Positions 47,901 through 58,820 of a stretch of 59,036 nt of DNA are shown piece after piece (position 1 is the first letter of the stretch; each line of letters opens with the position of its first letter). The stretch covers positions 1 through 59,036 of the forward strand of contig JANBQC010000106.1 of the NCBI GenBank assembly GCA_027576995.1, written 5' to 3'. The translations under genes and the position numbers were made by a program. The notes beneath the pieces are model-generated. The model was not told where the DNA came from and made no database searches. It saw nothing but the letters and a program-made list of their open reading frames with translations. This DNA is from Dimargaris cristalligena. Taxonomy: Eukaryota > Kickxellomycota > Dimargaritomycetes > Dimargaritales > Dimargaritaceae.

Positions 47901-48055
47901 CTACCCGATTTAATTAACCCGGCTTCTTCTTGGTGCCCCTAGTCCTTCACTTGCCTAATTACAGCTGGTCCTGGTGCCTGAGCCTGCTGGTTATTTCTTC
48001 ATCTACATATTAGTTTAGGCTACTTCCTTGTTTTAATTTAATATTTCCTCCCACA
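44950..48055 (+). promoter_or_regulatory. Long pyrimidine-rich leader/promoter with intron-like signals
   Basis: About 3.1 kb in which the plus strand is markedly T/C-rich and contains no convincing frame. Two intron-like segments are visible: a CACACG/GTAAGT donor at 46558 with a CGTCTAG acceptor at 46687 (about 128 nt), and a GTAAGT donor at 47479 with a CTATAG acceptor at 47526 (about 49 nt). Three (TA)n runs lie at 45144-45160, 45661-45676 and 45766-45787. This could be a spliced 5' UTR of the exchanger gene or an independent non-coding or poorly conserved transcript. The exchanger ATG at 48056 follows in CACAATG context. Confidence 0.5.
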
Positions 48056-51000
48056 ATGTCTCAATCAGCACCACTTCAACGGATATGGGGGCGGACTATT
48101 CTCGTGACCCTTGTCCTCATTCATTTGTTATGGGCCCCTTTGGTATGGGGCGTTGGTGATGATATTTCACCCACTATTCCACGGGCCCGGGCTCCCTTTA
48201 TGGTTTCATCATCTGGTGAGGACCTTGATCAACTTCGTCAAATCAGCGAAGCGCGGGCACGGAGCCCACCGTCCACAATGCTTACATCTACCGGGGAGGA
48301 TCTCGACCGGCTTCGTCAAGTCAGTGCCCCCCAGGTACCGGCCCGTGATGTAATTCCCCCTCGGTCAGCCCCTGAACCTGCACCAAGACTTCCAATCCGG
48401 CGCCAGCGGCCTGTCCTCGATGTTGAGTCGTCTCTTCCTGTCGAGGAACCTACCATCAGCAACTCAAGCTCAGTCACTGAAGATAATGTTTCACCGACCT
48501 CAGCCATTGATGAGCCCACTGAATATGCGGCAGAGCCAGATGCCAAAACTGAAGTCGAATCCCGCGATGCGGAGCTCGACAAATGTCGCAACATCCACAG
48601 TCGACCTAATCCGTGCGAGTATGTCAGGCAAGAATGTCCGCCTGACAGTATCATTGACTACCTGGGTCTCTACTACTGCGAGCTGTCCTCTGCGAAGCCA
48701 ATGTTCTATGTGGTGGCGATCCTGCTGATTCTCATTTACTTTTACACCTTGTACCATATCAGTGACGTGTATTTGACCAATGCTCTTCAACAGCTTTCCA
48801 ATTTTATGAATATGTCCAACGAGGTGGCTGGCCTCACTCTTCTGTCTTTCGGAAACAGTGCCCCCGATTTCTTTACCGCCCTAGCCGGTGTGTCCACCGA
48901 CGGCCTGGAGCTTATTCTCAGCTCATCCATCAGTGGCGGTATTTTCGTAACCACTATTGTATTGGGCTCTGTGATTATCGGTGCCGTCTCATATTACAAT
49001 CATACCAATGGTTTGGTCAACGACCCTGAGCGGACTGTGGGAAATAGTAGGGACTCGCTGACCCTACCCCCGCCCCCCTCGGGCAAAGATTCGCCCACCT
49101 TCATGAACCACCTGCTGAACCAGCGCGCGTTTCGCCGCATTCGGCGGCGTCTACGTAACCTCACCCGACCCCTTCGTCAAGGTACACATATTGAGCGGCA
49201 GCAGATGGCCCTGGAGCACGCCCGGCGGGCGGATCCCTGGTTTTCCTCCCCCACCGCCCCCGCCCGGGGAATTCCCGCTTCTGGGCTGGTGGGTTCAATG
49301 ACCGAACTGACCGCTTCTAAGCAGCCCGACCGCCACTTGGCTAACCTGCAGGTGGTGTACAACCCCAACAGCCTGGACTCCCATCATGTCGTCAACGGCC
49401 ACACCTTGGACGGCGCCGACCTCTCAATGAAGGCCTCATCCTCCTTCCGCGGCTACCGAGTGCCAACGTTCCACTGGCTCCGGATGACCATTGTCTATGG
49501 CATCGCTGTGGCGGCCCTGACCATTTTCTCCTTCAACGGCCGGATATATGACTACGAGGCTGCATTGCTATTTGTAGGTTACATGGTGTTTCTTTTGTCC
49601 TACCTAGCCCACTATCTTTTGCGTCGTTGGAGGGTCTGGCGAAAACAACAACAACAGCTTAAAGAGCAAACAGTGTCGGCGGTGGAGGGGCAGGGGCAAC
49701 CTCCCCATTCCGGTATCGCGGCTAGCCCCCAAGTAGGAAACCCGAACTACCTCAGTGAAAAACCGCTTGGTGATTACTCACACGAGATGTCCGTGGCTAC
49801 GACGCCTACTGCGGCCGAACGGCACCTGTCGGCGATACCTGACCGCATCAGTGAGCACCAGGTTCCCAACTGCCGTGCCTATATCGAAAATCAAATGACA
49901 GGTACTGTTGTGGCCGCGACGCCTAGGCGCCAGGCGTTTATGGACTATAGCGCCGTGGTGACTGAGTTGTGGCCCCAGACTAGCGAGTTCCGTACGCGGC
50001 CAGTATGGTCCATTCTGGAGGTGATTAAATTCCCTCTCCATTTGGTGGTTCGTCTTACTATACCCCCTATTCTGAATACTGTTGGTGAAATTGAAGAGTC
50101 CGATTCTTCAGATGACGAAGAAGACGACGATGAAATCGATGACAACCCTATCGACGAGTCCGAACTGAAAGCCGGGGATTATCGCGGCCACGCTGCCGAG
50201 TTGGACGATGAAGTGGCCACCCTTCCGGCCGAGTCTTTCCACCACTCCGCTTCTACGCAGGATTGGGCCAAATTCACTGACCATCGTCCTTCTCCTTTGG
50301 ATGTTACCATTCCTAATTATAATATTGGCCATGAAGGTAAATCGGGCACCGCCATACCGCCTAGTTTCACTAGCGAAGGTCTCGCCGCCCCCCGTGCGTC
50401 CCCATCGGTGGGAGAGGGTGGGGTTTCCCGGCGTCTAAGCACTTGGTATAACTATCACTTTTACCAAAAGCGGTTTTCCTCCAGTCCTAATTTGTCCGCT
50501 GGCCAAGCCGAAGCAACTCCCGCCGCGGACCCTAATGAACAATTGAATGACCGCCGGGGGCCCGGGCGTAAGCGTTCGTGGTTCGGCGAGCTAAGCCAAT
50601 TCCGCCAAGTTCGCACCGACCAGTCAACTGGTGTGAGTACCAACGAGGCCTGTGTCACGGCCCATGTTGAACCATCGGCCGCTAATACCCTTTCACCTCC
50701 TGCACCTAGCCGCCAGGCACCCCGCATCTTCATCGATGATTATACCCAAGAGGTGCCTACGCGTACCGAGTGGCTGAGTGGAAGCTCGTTTTACACTGTT
50801 ACTTCGGTGGCCACCGACGACTCGTTAACCACAACTGCGTCGTCGACATCATCCTACTTGTACGACTCGACGGATTCGGGGGTTAGTACCACGGAGGAAA
50901 GCGAGAATCAGCCGTCGTTTGATCAGCCAGGGCATTCTTCCGTGTCCGCAACCAAGGTGGATTCCCCGCAGGTGGTTGAGGCTTCCTTGATTGACCAGCG

Positions 51001-53428
51001 GGATCAGACGCGCCGCCAGTCCATCCCCCCCAACTGGGTACTAGATGAACCCGTGACCGAGTTCGATGATTACTCGACCTATAGTCCCGGAACAGCCAGT
51101 TTCCATACAGCCAAACCGTCCATTGATTCCAGTATGGTGGCATCCCCGCCATTCCCGGTGGGCCAGTTCCCTGGTCGGCAGTCACCCGAAATTCGAGTTC
51201 GGGATAGTTTAGCGTTCAACCGGTCCTCGTGGATGACCAACAATTCCAATGACGCCGACGAGAGCTTCTACTCGCTACCTTCTCCGACCCAGGGCGCCCC
51301 ACCCCACCCCCTTCGTTTGACGGGTATCGATGCCCAAATCACCAATGGCGATGGTAGTGGCAATACCAGTGAGCTGGGACAGCCAGACAGAATGGCCTTC
51401 TGGGCCACTGATGGGCGCCAGGGCCACACCCCAGCCCGGGATAGCCATACTTTTGGGCGGCTTAGCGGTAACCGGTCCGAGGTGGGGTCCATCATCGATC
51501 CCCATGGTGTGCCGTCTATTATCGTGGATGCCGAGGAATACCATTCGGAAGTTGCCGCGGCTAACGCAGCCCAACGATCGACCGTCCCTGTACCGGGCTC
51601 TATGCCTGGTGGTATGCTGGAGGGATTGGATTGGCCTTCCATGTCGTTCATCGGTGCTCCCCACTATCACATGCGGTCCGCCTCCGAGCCCGAGATTGGG
51701 TACTATGAACACCCGCGCTCGGGTATGGTTCATCCCCCCCACCAATCCCAGGCCAAGTCTGAACATGAAGTCAGTTGCAACTACGAAAAGGGCGGGGATA
51801 GCAGCAGCCAACAACCCCAAAGTCCCGACTACCCGCCCTGGACCGTCATCAGTCCCATTCTGGGCTCCCGATCAGATGTTATGCGCAATCGACCTGACTC
51901 GCTATCTTCGATAGTCCCGGCATCGGCCTCCGCGGGACGGGACCGCAGTTACTCGCCTGTACCCCGCCACTCTGCCGACTACGCTGCCACTCATAGCAGC
52001 GCCGGCGGTGGATCGGCCTCTAGACAGCCATCTATCCGAGTTCGTGTGAAGAAACTCCGAGCACGACGGGCCAAGTCCTGGAAACCGAGTAAATCCGCGG
52101 TAGATTTTATGAACCGCCTGATCCATTTGACCGCCACCGATCTTCGCAAGTATCGCCTTCTGCTCGTCATCACTGCCCTCCTATCACCCGTCTTCGCCTT
52201 ATACATTCTGGGTGCGAAAAATGACCCTATATCCGCGGGGTTTCCCATTAGGATGTATGACTTGATTGTAATTGTGAGCTTAGTCTACTGTTCCCTTTTA
52301 GTGGCTTGCACTTGGCATACCATCACACTGTCCCGCGTATACCATCAACTCTTCACGGCTTATCAGTTCCAGCGCCAGCATCCGGGCCAGATCTTGGCTT
52401 TAACCAAGTACATGGAGCTGCTTGATATCTACTCCCCCGGTGCTAATATCGAGGCTTCTCTGAATATAACTACCGCGGCTGCGGATGTCACGTTGAGAAG
52501 CAGTGTATCGCCCGCGCTTGTACCTGATACGGCTGATTCCGCCCCTCAACCTGTTATGTCTTCACCCATTCTTGAGCTGCCGGGCAAGGCCAGATCCCAA
52601 GTGCGATCCAATTCCTGCGCTTCCTCACTGTCTGCGCACTCGTTGACCTCCCATGCTCTTCCGGAACCCCCTTCCGCTCCCTATGAAAACGATGTGGTTA
52701 ACTTCCTGGGCTTCTTACGGAGTGAAAAGCGAGCACTGCAGTCCATCCAGGAGAATTTGCCAACCAAAGGTAAGGCAGCGGACGGCAATGCCGCCACTCC
52801 AGCGGACTCGGATATTGGGATTCACCATCGCAATCCCTATTTTATCCTGACTCGGGGCGGAAGTATGCTCCCAAGCCGATATATTGAGCGCCAGATGTAT
52901 TTCCAATACTATGCGGAACTTCTGCTTTCGATTTTGGCCTTTGCGGTCTGTATCCTTTGGATTTACGCCACGGCCAACGAATTGGTGGCGTTGATTGAAA
53001 CGATCGGGGTGCTGCTCGATATTCCTGATCGTATTCTGGGGGCCACGGTGCTGGCGTGGGGTAACTCGGTAGGTGACCTGTTCGCCGATGTGGCCATGGC
53101 GCGGGCCGGCTATTTCTATGTGGCGATTACGGCGGTGTTTACCTCGCCCATTCTCAACGCCATGCTGTCGCTCGGCATCAATTTCTTTATCCAAATTATG
53201 CGGACCGACATTGACCACCTGTCTCTCCCGCAATTCGCACCCCCACTCATGTTCAGCTTTTTCTACCTGCTGTTCATTATTTTTATCCTCTGCGTCCTGG
53301 TGGTCCCCTGTTTGCTCAAGTTCCGCCTACCTAAATACTTTGGCTACCTGCTTTACTTCTTTTTTGTACTTTATACTGTCGGCATCGTGGTGTCGGAAGC
53401 CCTGTATACTGCCTATGGCGGTAATTAG
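48056..53428 (+). CDS. Giant cation/Ca2+ exchanger (NCLX/CCX-like, CaCA superfamily)
   Basis: A single 1790-residue frame, much longer than the 500-900 usual for the family. Residues 9-33 look like a signal or first membrane segment. The N-terminal soluble part has a cysteine cluster (C177, C187, C194, C208), as in NCLX-type exchangers. The alpha-1 motif is near 256-280 (EVAGLTLLSFGNSAPDFFTA), preceded by a membrane helix at about 215-233 and followed by another at about 296-313. The alpha-2 motif is near 1655-1685 (RILGATVLAWGNSVGDLFAD), with several more membrane helices to the C-terminus. Between the two halves lies a soluble region of about 1,000 residues: Ser/Pro-rich, with acidic runs and no recognised domain, interrupted by two hydrophobic helices near 475-525 and followed by two near 1365-1430. 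The two motifs place it in the superfamily that exchanges Ca2+ against Na+, Li+, K+ or H+. The compartment (mitochondrion, vacuole or plasma membrane) cannot be told. Confidence 0.9.
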   Translation: MSQSAPLQRIWGRTILVTLVLIHLLWAPLVWGVGDDISPTIPRARAPFMVSSSGEDLDQLRQISEARARSPPSTMLTSTGEDLDRLRQVSAPQVPARDVIPPRSAPEPAPRLPIRRQRPVLDVESSLPVEEPTISNSSSVTEDNVSPTSAIDEPTEYAAEPDAKTEVESRDAELDKCRNIHSRPNPCEYVRQECPPDSIIDYLGLYYCELSSAKPMFYVVAILLILIYFYTLYHISDVYLTNALQQLSNFMNMSNEVAGLTLLSFGNSAPDFFTALAGVSTDGLELILSSSISGGIFVTTIVLGSVIIGAVSYYNHTNGLVNDPERTVGNSRDSLTLPPPPSGKDSPTFMNHLLNQRAFRRIRRRLRNLTRPLRQGTHIERQQMALEHARRADPWFSSPTAPARGIPASGLVGSMTELTASKQPDRHLANLQVVYNPNSLDSHHVVNGHTLDGADLSMKASSSFRGYRVPTFHWLRMTIVYGIAVAALTIFSFNGRIYDYEAALLFVGYMVFLLSYLAHYLLRRWRVWRKQQQQLKEQTVSAVEGQGQPPHSGIAASPQVGNPNYLSEKPLGDYSHEMSVATTPTAAERHLSAIPDRISEHQVPNCRAYIENQMTGTVVAATPRRQAFMDYSAVVTELWPQTSEFRTRPVWSILEVIKFPLHLVVRLTIPPILNTVGEIEESDSSDDEEDDDEIDDNPIDESELKAGDYRGHAAELDDEVATLPAESFHHSASTQDWAKFTDHRPSPLDVTIPNYNIGHEGKSGTAIPPSFTSEGLAAPRASPSVGEGGVSRRLSTWYNYHFYQKRFSSSPNLSAGQAEATPAADPNEQLNDRRGPGRKRSWFGELSQFRQVRTDQSTGVSTNEACVTAHVEPSAANTLSPPAPSRQAPRIFIDDYTQEVPTRTEWLSGSSFYTVTSVATDDSLTTTASSTSSYLYDSTDSGVSTTEESENQPSFDQPGHSSVSATKVDSPQVVEASLIDQRDQTRRQSIPPNWVLDEPVTEFDDYSTYSPGTASFHTAKPSIDSSMVASPPFPVGQFPGRQSPEIRVRDSLAFNRSSWMTNNSNDADESFYSLPSPTQGAPPHPLRLTGIDAQITNGDGSGNTSELGQPDRMAFWATDGRQGHTPARDSHTFGRLSGNRSEVGSIIDPHGVPSIIVDAEEYHSEVAAANAAQRSTVPVPGSMPGGMLEGLDWPSMSFIGAPHYHMRSASEPEIGYYEHPRSGMVHPPHQSQAKSEHEVSCNYEKGGDSSSQQPQSPDYPPWTVISPILGSRSDVMRNRPDSLSSIVPASASAGRDRSYSPVPRHSADYAATHSSAGGGSASRQPSIRVRVKKLRARRAKSWKPSKSAVDFMNRLIHLTATDLRKYRLLLVITALLSPVFALYILGAKNDPISAGFPIRMYDLIVIVSLVYCSLLVACTWHTITLSRVYHQLFTAYQFQRQHPGQILALTKYMELLDIYSPGANIEASLNITTAAADVTLRSSVSPALVPDTADSAPQPVMSSPILELPGKARSQVRSNSCASSLSAHSLTSHALPEPPSAPYENDVVNFLGFLRSEKRALQSIQENLPTKGKAADGNAATPADSDIGIHHRNPYFILTRGGSMLPSRYIERQMYFQYYAELLLSILAFAVCILWIYATANELVALIETIGVLLDIPDRILGATVLAWGNSVGDLFADVAMARAGYFYVAITAVFTSPILNAMLSLGINFFIQIMRTDIDHLSLPQFAPPLMFSFFYLLFIIFILCVLVVPCLLKFRLPKYFGYLLYFFFVLYTVGIVVSEALYTAYGGN

Positions 53429-54236
53429 ATTTACTTCATTTGGTTCTTAAAAAATATATATTTCGCCTGATAATTTCACACGATTATCCCCCAGCATTCC
53501 CTTTATTTTTTTTTCTTAATTCCGCATTATTAATGAACACAAGACCTGTCCCATCTGGAAGTCCTGCCACCCCAAGCCATATATATTTACTTGGATCGAA
53601 CATCACCCATATTCTATTTATACATAATCTCTAAATACTAATAAAAACTAGTTATTTTTTTACTGATGATATTATAAATCTATTTCTATTTCTTTGCACT
53701 TTACAACACATACAATACGTGTGGTCCATCTGCGCTTCTTAGGCGGTAGGTACTATTGAAGGGTTAGCCAACGTTACGTTTGCCAGGATGGCAGCTGCGC
53801 CTGTGAGGTTAAATCCACATTAGCTGTTTCCTTTGGTGGTTCTGGCCCAGCCGAAAGTGTACTGCAGAGAAATCACCAAAGATTCTGCTCGAGTGTTATT
53901 ACGTCCATTTATTATTAGGTGGGTGCGAATGTGGTAAATGGACGGCGCCCTTAGTATACAGGTTTTTAGGGTTGAAACAAACGCGACGGACTAAACAATG
54001 TAGGTGTTTAAATTGGAATGGGTTCCGATAGTGGAGAGCACGAATAATCGAGTAAATATATATAAATAGTTTGTATAGAATATCTTTTTAAAAAAATAAA
54101 AGCGGGAATCGGAATAGACAAGAAGCTTGATAAATGCTAAATGCCATCTAGTCATATTGGGCTAATGATTGGCCCATTTGGGAGCCAGTCAGCCGAGAAG
54201 AAAACTCGGTTTTTATATACCGTCAACCAGATCGGT
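53429..54236. other. Convergent 3' spacer
   Basis: AT-rich 3' flank shared by the exchanger gene (plus) and the porphobilinogen deaminase gene (minus). It holds a T run near 53507-53514 and an A run near 54090-54096. No gene. Confidence 0.5.
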
Positions 54237-55298
54237 TTATTTGGGGCCCCGGATCGAATCGAGAAGCTTCTTGGCCCCCTTGGCCTTCATGATAGCGGCG
54301 ACTTCCAAACCCAGGTTGGCCGCAGCGGCGGGATCCTGGGTCGTGCCGATGGTGGCAATTATTTCCGCCTCGACGACCTGCGAGCCGTCTAACGAGGCCA
54401 CGAGGGCGTGGAGCCGCAGGGTGCGGGTGGGACCGGAACCCGCCAATTCGGTGTAGACTCCGAGGGGCACACTACAGCCCCCCTCGAGTTCCCGCATCAG
54501 CGTCCGTTCCGCGGTACACCGCAGCAGCGTATCGGAGTGAATGAGCGGCCGCACCAAGTCCAGGGTGCGTTGGTCGTTGGACCGACACTCAATCGCCAGG
54601 GCCCCTTGGCCAACGGCGTGCAACATGGTTTCCTCGGGTAAAATCTGGGATATACGGTGGGGCCAGTCCAGGCGCCGCAGACCCGCCACCGCTAAAATCA
54701 GGGCGGCATAAGGACCGGCGGGGTCGTCGAGTTTCTGCAGGCGCGTGTTGAGGTTACCCCGCACGTCTTGGAAGACCAAGTGAGGGAACCGCCGGCTGAG
54801 TTGGGCGATACGCCGAACGCTGCTGGTGCCCACCACACTGCCGCGGGGTAACGTTTCCAGCGTGCGGCCGGTATAGTCCGGGTGGTCCTTGAGCACCACG
54901 GCGTCCCGGGGATCCTCGCGTTCCAACATGGCTCCGATTTCCATACCCGGGGGGAGGGTGGTGGGCAAGTCCTTGAGGGAATGCACCACCAGATCCACCT
55001 CGCCGGCCTCCAGAGCCACCTCGAGTTCTTTGGTGAAGAGGGCCTTTTCGCCGATTTTGGATAGGGCCACGTCCAGGACCTTGTCGCCTTGGGTGCTCAT
55101 GGTCACCAGGGGGAACGTGGTGTGGGGATTCCGGGTTTGGAGACAATCGCGGACATGGTAGGTTTGGACAAGGGCAAGAGCGGACTTGCGCGACCCAATG
55201 GGGATCTGGAGGGGCGGGGATTTGGGACCCGGTTGGGAGGAGGGGGTGGCGGCGGTTGCCGGGCGATGGGGTTTGGCGGCCTGCTTGCGGATCGTCAT
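54237..55298 (-). CDS. Porphobilinogen deaminase (hydroxymethylbilane synthase)
   Basis: A 353-residue intronless frame. It polymerises four porphobilinogen units to hydroxymethylbilane in heme synthesis (cytosol). Landmarks: IGSRKSALALVQ at 34-45, MSTQGDKVLD, KEL and VHSLKDLPT with the catalytic Asp at about 110, the Arg pair in VGTSSVRR at 162-163, QDVRGNLNTRLQKLD, and GGCSVPLG with Cys275, which anchors the dipyrromethane cofactor. Domain 3 follows. The first 30 residues are a Pro/Ala/Lys-rich extension of unknown role, longer than usual; a later start is not available before the IGSRKS strand. The gene is notably GC-rich compared with its flanks. It is divergent from the ZNHIT2-like gene. 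Symbols vary between fungi (HEM3 in yeast), so none is given. Confidence 0.95.
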   Translation of the reverse strand: MTIRKQAAKPHRPATAATPSSQPGPKSPPLQIPIGSRKSALALVQTYHVRDCLQTRNPHTTFPLVTMSTQGDKVLDVALSKIGEKALFTKELEVALEAGEVDLVVHSLKDLPTTLPPGMEIGAMLEREDPRDAVVLKDHPDYTGRTLETLPRGSVVGTSSVRRIAQLSRRFPHLVFQDVRGNLNTRLQKLDDPAGPYAALILAVAGLRRLDWPHRISQILPEETMLHAVGQGALAIECRSNDQRTLDLVRPLIHSDTLLRCTAERTLMRELEGGCSVPLGVYTELAGSGPTRTLRLHALVASLDGSQVVEAEIIATIGTTQDPAAAANLGLEVAAIMKAKGAKKLLDSIRGPK

Positions 55299-56005
55299 GG
55301 TCGTTAAATGAATGGGTGTGTTGTGTGTGTGTGTGTGTGTAGGGGGGGCGGGTAGCTAGGGAAGGAGTAGGAGGAGATTGAGGGTAAAGGGAGGGGGGCA
55401 CTTTTAGGAATAATACAGAAGCGTTAGGTGTGGGTTTTATTTACTAGACACAACCTGCCTACTGTGTGTGGCACTCCATGGATACAGAGAGCCTAACGGT
55501 GTCAGCGCGGAGCTCTGTGTATTTTGGGGCTTCCGGTTCCCCTCCTTAAAAAATAATAAGGCAGAGAAGGGGGATTTAAAATACATAATATAGTCCCCAT
55601 TTCGACGGTGAAACCCCCCACTGCCCCAACCCCTGACTGCCGAAAAAAGACCGTGAAAAAAACAAGGATTTGCCCAAAAGGGGAGAGCTGCCACGTTGGG
55701 TAGCATCATCTAGGAAAGGCCTCGGCTTATTGAGCAATTGCAGTGTGGACTTGAAGTAGTAAGTGTACCAAACAAAGGCTTACATATGCTTATGTGTAAG
55801 GGAGAGGAAGAGTAGTAAATCTGTACCTCGATAACCATCCCCTTTGCCCTCGTTTTCCCTCGCCCAGCCTCAGCTGTTTTTCGGGGTGGAATGTACCGGG
55901 GACTTGGAGTCAGTGACCGCATTGGCTAAATGAGCTTCCTTTTGTCATGCTTTTCTCTAATCATACCCATTGAGTCCGCTGGTTAACTTATCCCCTTATT
56001 CCCGC
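55299..56005. other. Divergent promoter region
   Basis: 707 bases between two genes transcribed outward. Includes a (GT)n run at 55322-55340 just upstream of the porphobilinogen deaminase start. No gene. Confidence 0.5.
55322..55340. repeat. (TG)n dinucleotide microsatellite
   Basis: About nine TG units followed by a G run. They lie 24 bases upstream of the porphobilinogen deaminase ATG, so they fall in its leader, read as CA repeats on the coding strand. Confidence 0.9.
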
Positions 56006-58035
56006 ATGTCTTCCTCGGAAAACGATCCCTGTGCCATGTAAGACCCACTGTCTGCCCCTTGAAGGGAACACCCTGCTCATTTTCAACCAGCACACCCCAT
56101 CTCCTTGCCGTCCAACTACGCTCGAGCTGTAAATGGTCCATTGGCTAACTTTTTGCATCGTCCACCTCCGCATGTCTCAACCATTACCATTACCACGGCC
56201 TTAACCCTACTTAGTTGCGGCGCCCAATTGGCCCCTTACACCTGTCCGAAATGCCATATCCGATACTGTACTTTAGCCTGTTACAAAAATGAGGTAAGTA
56301 GCACATCTATTCAGTTTGGATCGACCGATTCTAGCCTCAGCGTATGTGATGCCCCGATGAGTATCCGTTATTATTATTACTCATAATCAACCCTAATGAT
56401 CCCGGGCACCATGCATTGTCCCGGCTGCGTATTTCACAGAACCATCAACAATGCTCCGAGAACTTTTACCGCGATCAAGCAACCGAACAGCTTAAGCAGA
56501 ATCAGGTAGACGAGGCCGAAAAACGCAAAATGTTGGAGATTCTCCAGAAGCTTTCGAACTTCGATGATGACATTTGGAGCCAAATAGGTAAGCCTCGCTG
56601 GATTCAGCAACCCTGGTTTGATTTCTAGCCATCTCTCGTTAGGCATGGTTTCAATCATTAACCCTTGTTAATAGCTGATCCCTCCTGCTATAAGATTAAC
56701 CATACTGATAACAGGGTTATTTTGGCATTGCCTAGCATTCTAACATTGTCGATAATTATGTGTTAATATATCCACCCTCTTCCTTTGCAGATGGTGACAA
56801 ATCCACCGATGAGCTATCCGACCGCCTTAAGCACCTTGATCTCGATCGGGCCTCCTTTGAAACCATTTGGGAATGTCTGACGGAGACCGAGCGTGAAGAT
56901 TTCTATGGCCTGTACCTCGATCCGCAGCGGGCGGACCCGGATGCTATAAGCGAGGTGCTCTGGAAACCCTGGTGGTCACAGCCATCACAGCCCCGAATTA
57001 GTGAAGTAGACGCCACTGACACTCCGGAGACATTGGTACCGGCTATTCAGTCGGATATCCCCGAATTCCGGACTCTATTTCCTTCTGCCCCACATCCTAG
57101 TGTCATTTACCAGCTAGCCTCACTGGTATTTTCCTACGTTTACGTTAAGCGCCGGTTTAACGGCGATTGGGCCCCCTATCGCGAAGAAGTCTGTCGCCTA
57201 CTGTGGCGGCTTGAACCGGGCCTGATTTCGAAATCGCATACCATCCCCTCGGATTGTGAAGACGCCCTACTTCTAGTACTCGAAGCTATTCAGCAGGTAA
57301 GCCCAGCCGCCGATTAAGTGTAATCAAATAATATTAGATGGATCAAATTCAAACATTGCTGATACTATCCGGTATAACCCCCTATTGCAACACACACACT
57401 TCAAATCACTTGGATACTTACTCCCTTTTCGTATATATATATATATATTGGTTTTGGCTATCCTGCATATAATATTACCATTATATTAGTTGGAGAGTCG
57501 GGTGCTTCCACCAACCTTTTTCCTCTTCACGCTTCAAGACGTCTTGACTATTTTGTCGGACCCAAGCAATCTACTGGCTGCCCTATCGGACATGCATTCC
57601 CTATTCGATATCGAATACACCCGCCACGCCGGGGCCGCGGTGGTTAAACTTTCCAAGAAGGCCTTCCTCAGTATGAAAAAACTCACGTTTCTCTTGTCTT
57701 TTATCCAAATGCTAATCAAAACGGCTACACCGCCGGCTCCATCCCCGTCGTCAGCCGCATCGGCCGAAACCTCCGTCAAACTACCGGAATTGGACGAGGC
57801 CCAGCATAAGGGGGCGTTGGTCAACGTGCTTAAAGATATTCAGCCCACGGGGTGTGTTGTCCTGGATAATCTAGCAGCTCAAGTAGGGTTGCTGATTGCC
57901 AAACGTGAGCACGAATATAAAGTGTTCATTAAAGAAAACGAACAATCCAAGCAGCAGCGTCAATCACAGGCCATCCAGCTTTCATCAACTAGTGAATTAC
58001 CGCAAATTAAGGTTCTGCCGAAATCGGCCAATTGA
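56006..58035 (+). CDS. HIT-type zinc-finger protein, ZNHIT2-like
   Basis: Five exons (56006-56037, 56215-56293, 56440-56587, 56791-57296, 57490-58035) join in compatible phases to about 436 residues. The zf-HIT domain covers residues 9-45 (CAICGAQLAPYTCPKCHIRY, then CTLACYKNENHQQC). It has the eight zinc ligands in CxxC, CxxC, CxxxC and HxxxC spacing, immediately followed by the ZNHIT2-typical SENFYRDQATEQLKQ. A later stretch (CLTETEREDFYGLY, then WKPWW) matches the ZNHIT2 middle region. ZNHIT2 works with the R2TP chaperone complex in U5 snRNP assembly. The 32-nt first exon is short but required to supply the first Cys pair. The C-terminal region is Leu-rich helical, with a Lys/Gln-rich end. 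A (TA)n run lies in the last intron. Confidence 0.88.
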
Positions 58036-58820
58036 TTATTGTATATTTTCTGGCCATGGTACACCGTAAATCCCTAATTCAATTGCAAAGTATCATATAA
58101 AAATGATAATAACGAAACGCGTGTCGGTATTCGATGGAATTGTCAAGATGGTTAGATAGAGTGTAAATTTCCCATAGTTATCAGCCGCCTGTATTTCGTG
58201 GAGATGCTTTGGGGCGGCGATGTCGTTGGTCCAAAACTCTAGAAAATCGGAGGCTACCACTCATTATCCACCGATAATTTGCCATGTTTCAATAATAACC
58301 AACAGCTGCAATCTAACAAGGTATTAATGGCTGTGATGGGTGCCAGTAGGATGTCCCCATTAATGTAGGGGAAGTATAATATAAATATTTTACAAAAAAA
58401 TCAGTCTGTTCCCTGGTTTGACTAAAAATAATTATTTCATCTACTATCCCACATATAATATGGTTTAGCCCATTGTAGCCAAAAGGTGACCATTTGCCAT
58501 GCTGGCTGTAACTGGTATAGATGTGTTCCAACCACCAGTCACCTTGCACTGTAAAAGTTGAATTTGACTAGATAGAACATTCCATCATCATGGGTGTCAG
58601 CCCACCTAATCCTCCCTAAATATGGGAATACTGATCATCCTGTCTGATCTTACCTTATTGCACTATACTCCTCTTCCCTTACTATATAACCCACTATGAC
58701 TAGGCCCCAATGCTTCTCATGCAACACTCCACCAGCTGATCTAACATTCCTGTGGTAAACTTACCATATTTTTTACATACTTTTATTTTTAATCCATGTC
58801 TCACACTTATTGGAAGTATA
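58036..58820. other. Intergenic spacer
   Basis: AT-rich sequence after the ZNHIT2-like gene, with no supported gene. Short frames on the minus strand are not family-like. Confidence 0.45.

Noticed and set aside
54754..55401. 215-codon minus-strand frame, Pro/Arg/Gly-rich
   Set aside because: Alternate frame of the GC-rich porphobilinogen deaminase gene.
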